Translations under genes and position numbers: made by a program | The notes under the pieces: generated by a model | Database searches by the model: none | The model's input: the letters and a program-made list of their open reading frames with translations, nothing else | Told to the model about the DNA's origin: nothing | Shown: one piece after another, positions 1 through 9,038 of the stretch | Position numbering within the stretch: position 1 is the first letter of the stretch | Layout: each line of letters starts with the position of its first letter | Assembly: GCA_965221545.1 (NCBI GenBank) | Contig: OZ244901.1 | Coordinates: 1,984,001 to 2,048,000 of the forward strand | Length of the DNA: 64,000 nucleotides | Reading direction: 5' to 3' | Source: JAJEFO01 sp022819605 | GTDB lineage: Bacteria > Pseudomonadota > Alphaproteobacteria > Rhodobacterales > Rhodobacteraceae

Positions 1-210
1 TTCGTTTTCTGGGCTGCGAAAGCCCTGGGATTCTACACGGCCTCGACCATCGCGTTCTTCGTCTTGTTGTCGCTTTACGATCCTGCCCCGCACGGCGAGC
101 TAAAGAGCTGGATAAAGCGCATTTTCATCACCGCCGGATTCCTGGTGGTCATGTACGGTCTCTTCGCGAGGCTGCTGAACGTCTTCACACCGCGAGAGAT
201 CTTCTTCTGA
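1..210 (+). CDS. TctB-like small membrane subunit of a TTT transporter (C-terminal part)
   Basis: The open frame enters from the left edge and ends with TGA at 208-210, giving the last 69 residues of a hydrophobic protein. It has two membrane-like stretches, one at the start and one around FITAGFLVVMYGLF, and a short charged tail ending in REIFF. This is the usual end of a TctB subunit, the four-helix partner of TctA in tripartite tricarboxylate transporters. The TctC gene 43 bases downstream supports the call. In many TTT operons tctA is adjacent, so it may lie beyond the left edge. Identification rests on context and hydropathy more than on a specific motif. Confidence 0.7.
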   Translation, partial: FVFWAAKALGFYTASTIAFFVLLSLYDPAPHGELKSWIKRIFITAGFLVVMYGLFARLLNVFTPREIFF

Positions 211-253
211 ACCGCAAGAGCGGCAGACCAACCAGTCCGAAAGGAGGACCAAC

Positions 254-1216
254 ATGAAGAAACTGACAGCATCAGCCGCCATTGCGCTGGCGGCCCTGGC
301 CGGCAGCGCATTGGCTGACGAGGACTATCCCGAGCGACCGATCATGTTGATGGTGAGCTACGGTGCCGGAGGAGCAACAGACTTCCAGGCGCGAATCGTG
401 ACCATGACTGCAGGCAACGAAGATGCACTTGGCGTGCCGATCGCGATCATCAACAAGCCGGGCGCCGGCGGTCGCGTCGGCTGGAACTGGTTCGCCGGGC
501 AGGCGGAATCCGACGGCTATACGCTCGGTGCCTACAACATCCCGCACTTCATCGCTCAGTCGATCGAGGGCGGCGTGTCCTACTCCGCCGACAGCTTCGA
601 ACCCATCGCCAACTGGGGCGCCGACCCGGCGGTATTCGTTGTCGCCGCGGACAGCGAGTTCAACTCGATGAACGACGTGGTCGATTACGCGGCGGCCAAC
701 CCGGGCAAGCTGACCTTCTCCGGTGCGGGTCTCTTTGTCGGCCACCACATCGCCGCGCTGCAGCTGGAAAAGGCCGCAGGCGTGAAACTGGCCTACATCC
801 CGAACGACAAGGGTGGTGCGGGCGCAATGAAGGCCGTAATCGCCGGCGAAGTTCTCGGCGGCGTCAACAACCTGTCTGATGCGTTTCGGGCCCGCGAGGC
901 TGGCAACGTCAAGATTCTCGGCGTCTTCGATCTGGAAAGGAACGATTTCCTTCCCGACGTGCCGACGCTGAAGGAGCAAGGCTTTGACATCGACAACTCG
1001 TCGGTGAACTTCCGCGGCGTGATGGTGCCCAAGGGCACGCCGCAGCCGATCATTGACAAGCTGGCTGAAGTGGTGCCGACCATGTTCGCCAATGGCCGCG
1101 TGGCCTCAAAGATGAAGGCTGGCGGTTCGCCCATGCACATCATGACCCGCGACGAGGTGATCGAGATGTGGAAAGCTCGTGAAGTCGCCTTGAAAGAACT
1201 GCTCGCCGGGCTTTGA
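254..1216 (+). CDS. TctC/Bug-family periplasmic solute-binding protein
   Basis: This 320-residue protein starts with a Sec signal peptide (MKKLTASAAIALAALAGSALA, cut near DEDYPERP). It then shows the Bug-family start PERPIMLMVSYGAGGATD and the NKPGAGGRVGWNW ligand-loop region. It is the periplasmic receptor that hands a carboxylate or sulfonate to the TctA/TctB membrane unit. The start has a strong Shine-Dalgarno (AAAGGAGG, 240-247). It lies between tctB and the SauS/SauT-like genes, so the likely ligand is sulfoacetate. That ligand is inferred from neighbours, not from binding residues. Confidence 0.9.
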   Translation: MKKLTASAAIALAALAGSALADEDYPERPIMLMVSYGAGGATDFQARIVTMTAGNEDALGVPIAIINKPGAGGRVGWNWFAGQAESDGYTLGAYNIPHFIAQSIEGGVSYSADSFEPIANWGADPAVFVVAADSEFNSMNDVVDYAAANPGKLTFSGAGLFVGHHIAALQLEKAAGVKLAYIPNDKGGAGAMKAVIAGEVLGGVNNLSDAFRAREAGNVKILGVFDLERNDFLPDVPTLKEQGFDIDNSSVNFRGVMVPKGTPQPIIDKLAEVVPTMFANGRVASKMKAGGSPMHIMTRDEVIEMWKAREVALKELLAGL

Positions 1217-1282
1217 TGCCACGAGACCAAGTGCAGGGTGGGCTTGTTGCCCGCCCTGCCGCCATGCCCGACGGATAGTTCC

Positions 1283-2680
1283 ATGCACGCTCCCGATCCC
1301 ATCGCAGAACTCGATGCAATCATTGCGCGATCCCGCGCTGCGCAGGCCGCATACGAACGAAAGGGCAGCCAAGACCGCTACGACCGAGCCGCACAAGCCG
1401 TTGCCTGGGCGATCATGGAGCCCGTACGCAACCGCGAGCTGGCCGAGCTGGCGGTGGCCTCAACGGGGCTCGGCAACGTGCCCGACAAGATTGTCAAGAA
1501 CCATCGCAAGACCCTGGGGTTGATGCGCGACATCGCGGGTGTGCAGACCCATGGCGTGATCCGCGACGATGCCGAGACCGGCATCACCGAAATTGCCCGT
1601 CCGATGGGAGTCGTCGGGGCAATCGTGCCCTCGACCAATCCGGTCGCGACGCCCGCCAACAACATCATCAACGCGCTGAAGTGCGGAAACTCGATCATGG
1701 TGGCGCCGTCGCCCAAAGGTGTCGCCTCGTGCGAGCGATTGCTGGAGTTCATCCATGTCGAGTTTGCCAAGATCGGCGAGGATCCCGACCTGGTGCTCAT
1801 GGTCCCTGCGCCCGGCTCGAAAGAAAAGACCCAGCGCTTGATGGAGACCTGTGACAAGATCATCTGCACAGGCAGCCAAAACAACGTCCACCGTGCTCAG
1901 ACCGCAGGCACGCCTGCCGTGGCTGTCGGCACGGGCAACGTGACGGTGATCATCGACGAGACCGCCGATCTTGACGCCGCGGCTGAGAAGATCCGTGAGT
2001 CGAAGACATTTGACAATGCCACCTCGTGTTCATCAGAAAACTCAGCCGTAGTTGTCGATGCGGTCTACAAGGCCTTCGTGGCCAGGATGGCTTTGGCCGG
2101 CGGTGCGCTCATCGACGACGAGGCGGGCGTCGTCGCCAAGCTTTGGCCAAACGGGCATCTGAACCGTTCGGTCGTCGCCCAGGACTCGGACAAAATGATT
2201 GCCGCCTTGGGACTCGTGGTGCCCGAAGGCACCGAATACATCGCTGTGCCGACCAGCGGCATTGGCCCCGACCATCCGCTGTCGGGCGAGAAGCTCAGCC
2301 GCGTGCTGGCACTCTATCGTGCCAAGGACTTTGACGATGCGGTACGGATCGCGCGCGAGATCCAGTTGCACCAGGGGGCGGGGCATTCAGTGGGCCTGCA
2401 CTCGACCGATGACGGGCGCGCCGTGACACTCGCCAAAGCCATTCCGACCAGCCGTGTCATCGTCAACCAGGCGCATTGTCTTGCCACTGGCGGCGCGTTT
2501 ACAAACGGCATGCCATTTTCGCTTTCGATGGGCTGCGGGTCTTGGGGCGGCAACGTGATCGACGAAAACCTGCACTGGCGACACTTCATGCAATCGACCA
2601 GGATCGTACGAGAAATTCCTTCGCGTGAACCTTCGCTCGACGAAATCTTCGATGGGTATTGGCGAGATGCTGGAAGATGA
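1283..2680 (+). CDS. sauS: Acylating aldehyde dehydrogenase, probable sulfoacetaldehyde dehydrogenase (SauS-like)
   Basis: The 465-residue product belongs to the CoA-acylating aldehyde dehydrogenase group (as EutE/AdhE N-domain and SauS). It has the motif FDNATSCSSENSAVV with the nucleophilic cysteine, a Rossmann-type region MGVVGAIVPSTNPVATP, and GTGNVTVIID near the middle. The reaction expected for SauS is sulfoacetyl-CoA + NADPH to sulfoacetaldehyde + CoA. ATG at 1283 (MHAPDP) is preferred over an upstream GTG at 1238 because the family starts close to this point. Its stop overlaps the ligase start as ATGA, so the two are translationally coupled. Another acyl-CoA/aldehyde substrate cannot be excluded. 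Confidence 0.75.
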   Translation: MHAPDPIAELDAIIARSRAAQAAYERKGSQDRYDRAAQAVAWAIMEPVRNRELAELAVASTGLGNVPDKIVKNHRKTLGLMRDIAGVQTHGVIRDDAETGITEIARPMGVVGAIVPSTNPVATPANNIINALKCGNSIMVAPSPKGVASCERLLEFIHVEFAKIGEDPDLVLMVPAPGSKEKTQRLMETCDKIICTGSQNNVHRAQTAGTPAVAVGTGNVTVIIDETADLDAAAEKIRESKTFDNATSCSSENSAVVVDAVYKAFVARMALAGGALIDDEAGVVAKLWPNGHLNRSVVAQDSDKMIAALGLVVPEGTEYIAVPTSGIGPDHPLSGEKLSRVLALYRAKDFDDAVRIAREIQLHQGAGHSVGLHSTDDGRAVTLAKAIPTSRVIVNQAHCLATGGAFTNGMPFSLSMGCGSWGGNVIDENLHWRHFMQSTRIVREIPSREPSLDEIFDGYWRDAGR

Positions 2681-4161
2681 AGCCGTCAGGTGAGCATCCG
2701 CCCAAAGGAACGGTTCGCGACTGGCTGGACGCGCGGGCAAGGGGTGGCGGTGTGGCAGTCGTGTTCCCCGATTCCGGACGCACGCTCTACTGGGCCGAAC
2801 TGCGCGCCGCGGCGCGCCGATTTGCCGGTGCGCTGACCGCCCGTGGCGCGAGCAAGAGCGACAGCGTTGCCATCGTCGCTCCAAACGGACCGGAGGCTGT
2901 GACCGCGCTCTATGGCGCCCTGGTTGGCGGATTTCGCGCAACCATGATCAACCTTGCAGCAGGTCGCGACGCGATTGCCTATGCGCTGGCACACTCAGAG
3001 GCGCGGCTCGCATATGTGCATGCTGACTCGCGGGCATTGTTCGACGACGCAAATGGCACCGCGATCAGCATCGTGCCCTTGGTCGCGGATGACGACGCAC
3101 CGCTGTTCGGCGTCGGGCCCGGTGACGACGCGCTGCTGATGTACACCTCGGGCACGACGGGGCACCCAAAAGGGGTGGTCCACACGCACGCAAGCCTGCT
3201 GGCCGGCGGCTGGACGACCTCGATTGCCCATGACTTGACCTCGCAGGACCGTGGCTTCTGCGCACTGCCGATCTATCACATCAACGGGCTCTGCGTGACG
3301 GTGATGGGCAGCCTCGTCTCCGGCGGCTCTCTGGCGATGGTGGCAAGGTTCTCGGCTTCGCGCTTTTGGGAACAGGCCGCGGAAGGCGAGGTCACGTGGT
3401 TCTCGGTCGTCCCGACGATCATTTCGCATCTCCTGCACGGCGCGGGAGAGCCTGACCCGGCCTGCCGGGCGCGCATCCGTTTCGGGCGCTCGGCCTCCTC
3501 GGCCTTGGCGGTGGAAACGCAGACAGCCTTCGAGGCGCGTTTCAACGTGCCTATTGTCGAGACCATGGGGCTGACCGAGACCGCTGCGCAGATCCTGTCG
3601 AATCCCCAGCCGCCCGCGCTCCGGAAGATTGGCTCACCGGGCATTGCCTACGGCTGCGAGGTGGCCGTCCAGGGGGCTGATGGCACGGAGGTGGCGTGCG
3701 GCGATGAAGGTGAAATCGTCGTGCGCGGCCCCAATGTCATGCGCGAATATCTCAAGGACCCTGAAGCCACCCAAGCGACGTTTCGCGACGGTTGGCTTCG
3801 GACAGGCGATCTGGCGCGCATGGACGAAGACGAGTACGTCTTCGTAACCGGACGCCTGAACGAGCTCATCATCAAGGGCGGCGAGAACATCGCGCCACGA
3901 GAGGTGGATGAGGCGCTCTATGCACATCCCGATGTCGTCGAGGCGGCCGCATTTTCGAGAATCTGCAGCCGCTACGGAGAAACCGTGGAAGCCGCCGTTC
4001 GAATTCGAACCGGGTCGCTGCTGGAGGCCAGCGATCTCCTCATGTTCTGCAGGGAGCGGCTTGGGAGTTTCAAGTCACCGGATGCGATTCACTTCCTTGA
4101 CGAGCTTCCGAAAGGGCCGTCCGGCAAGATTCAAAGGCTGAAGCTTGCGGAGCTGTTGTGA
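2677..4161 (+). CDS. sauT: AMP-forming acyl-CoA ligase, probable sulfoacetate-CoA ligase (SauT-like)
   Basis: This 494-residue ANL-superfamily enzyme has the phosphate-binding loop YTSGTTGHPKGVVHTH, the A5 segment ETMGLTETAAQ and the hinge region GWLRTGDLARMDEDEYVFVTGRLNE. It also carries KGGENIAPREVDE and the C-terminal adenylation lysine in PKGPSGKIQ. It would activate a carboxylate with ATP and CoA. The start at 2677 is fixed by the ATGA overlap with the preceding dehydrogenase. A TTT transporter, CoA ligase and acylating dehydrogenase together match the sulfoacetate route (sauS/sauT). The end enzyme Xsc is not in this window, so the substrate is an inference. Confidence 0.7.
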   Translation: MKPSGEHPPKGTVRDWLDARARGGGVAVVFPDSGRTLYWAELRAAARRFAGALTARGASKSDSVAIVAPNGPEAVTALYGALVGGFRATMINLAAGRDAIAYALAHSEARLAYVHADSRALFDDANGTAISIVPLVADDDAPLFGVGPGDDALLMYTSGTTGHPKGVVHTHASLLAGGWTTSIAHDLTSQDRGFCALPIYHINGLCVTVMGSLVSGGSLAMVARFSASRFWEQAAEGEVTWFSVVPTIISHLLHGAGEPDPACRARIRFGRSASSALAVETQTAFEARFNVPIVETMGLTETAAQILSNPQPPALRKIGSPGIAYGCEVAVQGADGTEVACGDEGEIVVRGPNVMREYLKDPEATQATFRDGWLRTGDLARMDEDEYVFVTGRLNELIIKGGENIAPREVDEALYAHPDVVEAAAFSRICSRYGETVEAAVRIRTGSLLEASDLLMFCRERLGSFKSPDAIHFLDELPKGPSGKIQRLKLAELL

Positions 4162-4369
4162 GCAGGGCGATCGATCCGGGAGTTTCCCTTGTTTGAGAAT
4201 GGACTGCCGAGATTGCGGCCAGCCGGCGTCAGCGAAGGCGGCGATCTCCGGCATGGCGATGGTCCTCAAATTTTGACGTGATTTCAGTCATCTGGAATCT
4301 GGCGCCACCGAGGGCGCTTACTGCGTTGTGCACTTGGCGACCTGCTCGGCAGGCACTACCTTCTGGCAC

Positions 4370-6337
4370 ATGATCGTCGAGATCGGACACTTTGCCCTGA
4401 TTCTGGCACTTGCCGTAGCCTGCCTGCAGACGGTGTTGCCCATTGTCGGCGCCCACAGGCGCTGGAATGCGTGGATGGCCGTGGCTGAACCGGCGGCGTT
4501 GATTCAGGCAGGGCTCCTTGCTGTCGCGTTCGCTGCCCTGACCTACGCATTTGTCACGTCGGACTTCTCCGTTCGCTTGGTGGCAGCGAATTCGCACACG
4601 CTGAAACCGACGATCTACAAGGTATCCGGCGTTTGGGGGAACCACGAAGGCTCCATGTTGCTTTGGTGCTTCATCCTGGCATTCTTCGGAGCCCTTGTTG
4701 CCGTGTTTGGAGGCAATCTGCCGGACGGTCTGAGGGCGCGCGTGTTGGGAGTCCAGGCTTCTATCGGCGTTGCCTTCCTGAGTTTCCTGATCTTCACGTC
4801 GAATCCGTTCGTCCGCCTGGATGTGCCTCCCTTGAACGGGCGCGACTTGAATCCGCTGCTGCAGGATCCGGGCCTCGCCTTCCACCCGCCCTTTCTCTAT
4901 TTGGGGTATGTCGGTCTATCCATGTCTTTCTCCTTCGCCGTCGCAGCCCTGATAGAAGGTCGCGTGGACGCGGCATGGGGCAGGTGGGTCAGACCATGGA
5001 CGCTGCTGGCCTGGCTCACGCTGACCGTCGGCATCGCTCTTGGTTCCTGGTGGGCATATTACGAACTCGGCTGGGGCGGCTTCTGGTTCTGGGATCCGGT
5101 CGAGAACGCGTCGTTCATGCCTTGGTTGATTTCCGTCGCGCTCTTGCACTCCGCCATCGTCGTCGAGAAGCGCGAGGCGCTGAAGAGCTGGACGCTGCTT
5201 CTCGCAATTCTCGCGTTCGGGTTCTCGCTGATTGGCGCGTTCATTGTGCGTTCAGGCGTTCTGACGAGCGTGCACGCATTCGCCAACGATCCCGAGCGTG
5301 GGGTCTATCTGCTTGCCCTGACCGGGATCTTCATGGGTGGTGCACTTCTGCTCTTTGCAATGCGAGCCAGCGCCATACAAAGCGTCGGCGTCTTCGGCAC
5401 GGTCAGCCGGGAGAGCGCGCTGGTGCTGAACAATGTCTTGCTGGCAGTTGCAGCACTCGTCGTATTCGTTGGCACGGTCTGGCCTCTCGTTGCGGAGCTT
5501 GCATTCACGCGAAAGGTATCGGTTGGGCCGCCCTTCTTCGATGCATCGTTCACGCCTTTCTTCATGGCGCTAGCCTTGATCCTTCCCTTTGGAGCCATAA
5601 TGCCCTGGAAGCGGGCGAGAGCGGGCCGGACCGTTCGGGCCGTATGGCTGGCGGCAGTGTGTGCCTTCGGAATTGCGGCCTTCATTTGGGCGATCGGAAC
5701 AGGGCAATCCATGCTGGGTCCGGTCGGGGCCTTGCTCGGCAGCTGGGTCATCCTTGGCGCTGTTGCGGATCTCTGGGCCCGAACAGGACAAAGGCATTCC
5801 GGGAGGCTGCGTCGCGCCATCAGGCTGCCGCGATCCGATTGGGGTCGGGTGGTCGCGCATGCGGGACTTGGAATCACGATGATCGGCATCTCGCTTCTGC
5901 TTGCATGGGAGGTCGAAGACATACGCATAGCTAGGGAAGGAGAGGCCTTTCACGCTGGCCGCTACGAACTCACTCTGGCCAGCGTGAACAAGGTTCAGGG
6001 GCCAAATTACCATTCGACGATGGCGGAAGTCCGGGTGGCTCGGAACGGGCGCGAGGTGGCGGTACTCCGTCCGGAAAGGCGCACCTATCCCGTCGCCGGG
6101 GTGCCAACCACGGAGGCCGCCATCGACAACGGAGTTTTCCGCGATGTCTACTTGGTGATCGGCGATCCGCAGGATGGCGGCGGCTGGGCCTTGCGAACCT
6201 ACATAAAGCCATTCGCGAACTGGATTTGGGCAGGTGCAATCATCATGGCGCTTGGTGGCGCGCTTTCGCTGAGCGACCGGCGATTCCGCGTGGCGGCCGG
6301 CGCGCGGCGGCAAACGATGCACGTGGCGGCAAAGTGA
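4370..6337 (+). CDS. ccmF: Heme lyase CcmF (system I cytochrome c maturation)
   Basis: The product is a 655-residue polytopic membrane protein. It has the tryptophan-rich heme-handling motif around GGFWFWDPVENASFMPW and the CcmF-type periplasmic segment ending in a last helix (WIWAGAIIMALGGALSL). CcmF takes heme from holo-CcmE and, with CcmH, attaches it to apocytochromes c. ATG at 4370 (MIVEIGHFALILALA) places the first helix at the N-terminus as in the family, and the GTG at 4328 would add 14 atypical residues. The stop overlaps ccmH. Upstream, 4162-4369 holds no gene. The ccmE gene often found beside ccmF in relatives is not next to it here. Confidence 0.95.
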   Translation: MIVEIGHFALILALAVACLQTVLPIVGAHRRWNAWMAVAEPAALIQAGLLAVAFAALTYAFVTSDFSVRLVAANSHTLKPTIYKVSGVWGNHEGSMLLWCFILAFFGALVAVFGGNLPDGLRARVLGVQASIGVAFLSFLIFTSNPFVRLDVPPLNGRDLNPLLQDPGLAFHPPFLYLGYVGLSMSFSFAVAALIEGRVDAAWGRWVRPWTLLAWLTLTVGIALGSWWAYYELGWGGFWFWDPVENASFMPWLISVALLHSAIVVEKREALKSWTLLLAILAFGFSLIGAFIVRSGVLTSVHAFANDPERGVYLLALTGIFMGGALLLFAMRASAIQSVGVFGTVSRESALVLNNVLLAVAALVVFVGTVWPLVAELAFTRKVSVGPPFFDASFTPFFMALALILPFGAIMPWKRARAGRTVRAVWLAAVCAFGIAAFIWAIGTGQSMLGPVGALLGSWVILGAVADLWARTGQRHSGRLRRAIRLPRSDWGRVVAHAGLGITMIGISLLLAWEVEDIRIAREGEAFHAGRYELTLASVNKVQGPNYHSTMAEVRVARNGREVAVLRPERRTYPVAGVPTTEAAIDNGVFRDVYLVIGDPQDGGGWALRTYIKPFANWIWAGAIIMALGGALSLSDRRFRVAAGARRQTMHVAAK

Positions 6338-6780
6338 TTATTCGTACCCTTCTCCTGCTTTTGCTTGCCGGGACTGCTTGGGCGGTCGAACCCGACGAGG
6401 TCCTGGATGATGCGGCTCTGGAATCTCGCGCACGGGAGATTTCGAAAGGGCTCCGCTGCATGATCTGCAGGAATGAGTCGATTGATGAATCCGATGCGGC
6501 TCTTGCCCGCGACTTGCGCCTTCTTGTCCGCGAGCGAATTGTCAACGGCGAGAGTGACGAAGAGGTCGTTGCCTTCGTCGTCGAGCGCTACGGCGAATAT
6601 GTGCTCCTGAACCCGCGGCGGGACGGGATCAATCTTGTGCTGTGGGCCGCGGCTCCGATCCTGTTGCTGGCGGGGCTTGTTGCTGCCGGGACCTTCCTGG
6701 TGCGTCGTCGTCGATCCGCGATCCCTGATGCGCTTACGGCAGCGGAAAAGGCGCGTCTCGCGGAGTTGATGGACGAATAG
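6334..6780 (+). CDS. ccmH: Cytochrome c maturation protein CcmH
   Basis: The 148-residue protein has an N-terminal signal segment (VIIRTLLLLLLAGTAWA). It carries the periplasmic redox motif LRCMICRN (LRCxxC), which reduces apocytochrome CXXCH, and one C-terminal membrane helix (LVLWAAAPILLLAGLVAAG) followed by a basic tail. GTG at 6334 overlaps the ccmF TGA by four bases, so translation is coupled. No ccmI/ccmG follows. The next gene is an enoyl-CoA hydratase. Confidence 0.93.
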   Translation: MIIRTLLLLLLAGTAWAVEPDEVLDDAALESRAREISKGLRCMICRNESIDESDAALARDLRLLVRERIVNGESDEEVVAFVVERYGEYVLLNPRRDGINLVLWAAAPILLLAGLVAAGTFLVRRRRSAIPDALTAAEKARLAELMDE

Positions 6781-6798
6781 GCTGGCCGGAAGGCCGGC
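6781..6798 (+). terminator. Hairpin directly after ccmH
   Basis: Immediately after the ccmH stop, GCTGGCC-GGAA-GGCCGGC can form a 7-bp stem (one G-U pair) closed by a GNRA-type GGAA tetraloop. There is no T-run, so it is more likely an mRNA 3' stabilising or attenuating hairpin than a strong intrinsic terminator. Confidence 0.4.
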
Positions 6799-6878
6799 GG
6801 CGGCATCTTCAGTTGCCACTTTCGCCGATGCGCACGTTCACCTATGTCGAGGGCACCCACCAAGGAGGCGTTCCGTCA

Positions 6879-7658
6879 ATGGAGTATCAGACCATTCGCT
6901 TGTCATATGCCGACGGCATTGCGGAAGTCACGCTCGACAGGCCCGATGTCAAGAACGCGCTCAACAGCCAAATGCGTGCAGAGTTGCTGTATGCCATAGA
7001 AGAGGCATCCGACGCAGCGCGCGTGATCGTCCTGACCGGGACGGGAGACGCCTTTTGCTCGGGTCAGGATCTGACGGATGCACGGCATTCAGTGTCCAAC
7101 GCCAATCTCGAGCGGACGCTCCGGGACGAATACATGCCTCTCTTGCGTGCGATTTTCGATTGCAAGGTGCCGACGATATCGGCAGTAAACGGCGCCGCGG
7201 CCGGCGCGGGAGCAAATCTCGCGCTGGCATCCGACGTCGTGATTGCTTCCGAGAGTGCGGTGTTCCTGCAGGCATTTGCCCGGATCGGCCTGATCCCCGA
7301 TGCAGGAGGGACCTATTGGTTGCCGCGTCAGGTCGGGTTTGCCCGCGCCATGGGGTCGGCGCTCTTTGCAGAACCGGTGCCGGCGCGCCAGGCTGCGGAA
7401 TGGGGCATGATCTGGGAAGCGGTGCCGGACGACGAATTCGAGGCACATTGGCGAGCACGGGCGGCGCAACTGGCATCGGGACCGACCGAGGCTTACCGGC
7501 ACGCCAAGGAAGCGATCCGGGCAACGTACGAGAATTCGCTTGAGGAACAATTGATCCTTGAAGCCAGGTTGCAGGGGCGCTGCGGCAAGACCCGGGATTT
7601 CCGCGAAGGCGTGATGGCGTTCCTCGAAGGCCGTCCTGCAGAATTCGAGGGCCGCTGA
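6879..7658 (+). CDS. Enoyl-CoA hydratase/isomerase family protein (PaaG-like)
   Basis: The 259-residue crotonase-fold protein has AFCSGQDLTDAR and NGAAAGAGANLALASD, the two oxyanion-hole segments. It also has LIPDAGGTYWLPR, where the Asp is the PaaG-type acidic residue rather than the Glu of a typical hydratase. This suggests an isomerase such as 2-(1,2-epoxy-1,2-dihydrophenyl)acetyl-CoA isomerase or a related enoyl-CoA isomerase. The start has an AAGGAGG site at 6862-6868, while an upstream in-frame ATG at 6813 lacks one. No other phenylacetate genes are nearby, so the substrate is open. Confidence 0.85.
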   Translation: MEYQTIRLSYADGIAEVTLDRPDVKNALNSQMRAELLYAIEEASDAARVIVLTGTGDAFCSGQDLTDARHSVSNANLERTLRDEYMPLLRAIFDCKVPTISAVNGAAAGAGANLALASDVVIASESAVFLQAFARIGLIPDAGGTYWLPRQVGFARAMGSALFAEPVPARQAAEWGMIWEAVPDDEFEAHWRARAAQLASGPTEAYRHAKEAIRATYENSLEEQLILEARLQGRCGKTRDFREGVMAFLEGRPAEFEGR

Positions 7659-7660
7659 TC

Positions 7661-7675
7661 AACGCGCAGTGCGTT
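7661..7675. terminator. Small bidirectional hairpin between convergent genes
   Basis: AACGC-GCAGT-GCGTT forms a 5-bp stem in the 23-base gap between the convergent hydratase and gltA genes. It is short and lacks T-runs. It is listed only because it is the sole structure in a place where both transcripts must end. Confidence 0.25.
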
Positions 7676-7681
7676 CGACGT

Positions 7682-8977
7682 TCAGCGGCTCTCCACGTCC
7701 ACGTAGTCGCGCATGCCAGCGCCGACATAGAGCTGTCTCGGACGTCCGATCTTCATCTGCGAGTCGGCAATCATCTCTTTCCACTGGCTGATCCAGCCTA
7801 CCGTACGTGCCAGCGCGAAGATCGGCGTGAACATCGAGGTTGGGAAACCCAGCGCATCCAGGATGATGCCGGAATAAAAGTCGACATTTGGATAGAGTCT
7901 CCGTTCCTTGAAGTACGGGTCTTCAAGGGCAATTTTCTCAAGTTCCATAGCGACCTGAAGGGTCGGGTTGTTCTCGATGCCAAGCAGACCCAGCACCTCG
8001 TCAGCAGACTGCTTCATGACCCGCGCGCGCGGGTCGAAGTTCTTGTAGACCCGGTGACCGAAGCCCATCAGGCGGAACGGATCATCCTTGTCTTTGGCGC
8101 GGTCGATGAATTCCGGGATGTGGTCAACCGACCCGATTTCGCGCAGCATTTCGAGGCACGCCTGGTTGGCGCCCCCGTGTGCCGGACCCCATAGACAGGC
8201 GATGCCGGCGGCAATGCAAGCGAACGGATTGGCACCGGATGAGGATGCCAGCCGCACGGTCGAAGTAGACGCATTCTGCTCGTGATCCGCGTGGAGTGTC
8301 AGGATCCGGTCCATTGCCCGGCTGAAGATCGGGTTCACTGCGTATTCTTCAGCGGGAACGCTGAAGCACATGCGAAGGAAGTTCGCGGCGTAATCCAGAT
8401 CGTTCCGGGGATAAACGAAAGGTTGTCCGATGTGGTACTTGAAGGCCCACGCCGCGATCGTCGGCATTTTCGCCACAAGCCGAATGGAGGCAACTTCGCG
8501 TTGCCAAGGGTCGGTGACGTCCGTCGAGTCGTGATAGAATGCTGACATTGCGCCAACCACGCCGACCATGATCGCCATTGGATGGGCGTCACGGCGAAAT
8601 CCACTGAAGAAGTTGACCATCTGCTCATGCAGCATGGTGTGGGCGGTCACACGGCATTCAAAGTCTTCAAGCTGATCAGCCGATGGCAGTTCGCCGTAGA
8701 GAAGCAGGTAGCTGACTTCAAGGAAATGCGACTTTTCCGCAAGTTGGTCGATCGGATAGCCGCGGTGCAGCAAAATGCCTTCTTCGCCGTCGATGAACGT
8801 AATCGTGGAGTTGCATGATGCAGTTGAAGTGAACCCGGGATCGTAGGTGAAGACACTGGCGTCACTGTACAGCCTGCGAATGTCGATCACGTCCGGGCCG
8901 CAGGATGGCGAGAACATCGGAAGCTCGAATTCATCGCCGTTGATGCTCAGCCTGGCTGATTTCGAAGATTCTCTCAT
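7682..8977 (-). CDS. gltA: Citrate synthase
   Basis: The 431-residue type II citrate synthase condenses acetyl-CoA and oxaloacetate at the entry of the TCA cycle. The catalytic set is visible: LHADHEQNASTSTVRL and LWGPAHGGANQACL carry the two active-site histidines, and the GFGHRVYK segment binds the substrates. The C-terminal aspartate lies in the KEDPYFKERRLYPNVDFYSG region (here LEDPYFKERRLYPNVDFYSG). ATG at 8977 (MRESSKSARL) gives the usual family length; the frame is open 36 codons further upstream without supporting signals. Confidence 0.97.
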   Translation of the reverse strand: MRESSKSARLSINGDEFELPMFSPSCGPDVIDIRRLYSDASVFTYDPGFTSTASCNSTITFIDGEEGILLHRGYPIDQLAEKSHFLEVSYLLLYGELPSADQLEDFECRVTAHTMLHEQMVNFFSGFRRDAHPMAIMVGVVGAMSAFYHDSTDVTDPWQREVASIRLVAKMPTIAAWAFKYHIGQPFVYPRNDLDYAANFLRMCFSVPAEEYAVNPIFSRAMDRILTLHADHEQNASTSTVRLASSSGANPFACIAAGIACLWGPAHGGANQACLEMLREIGSVDHIPEFIDRAKDKDDPFRLMGFGHRVYKNFDPRARVMKQSADEVLGLLGIENNPTLQVAMELEKIALEDPYFKERRLYPNVDFYSGIILDALGFPTSMFTPIFALARTVGWISQWKEMIADSQMKIGRPRQLYVGAGMRDYVDVESR

Positions 8978-9038
8978 GTCCCACAAACCCTTTGCTTCAT
9001 TCTCGATCAGGCGCTCCACTCCAGTCAGACGCCAACGG

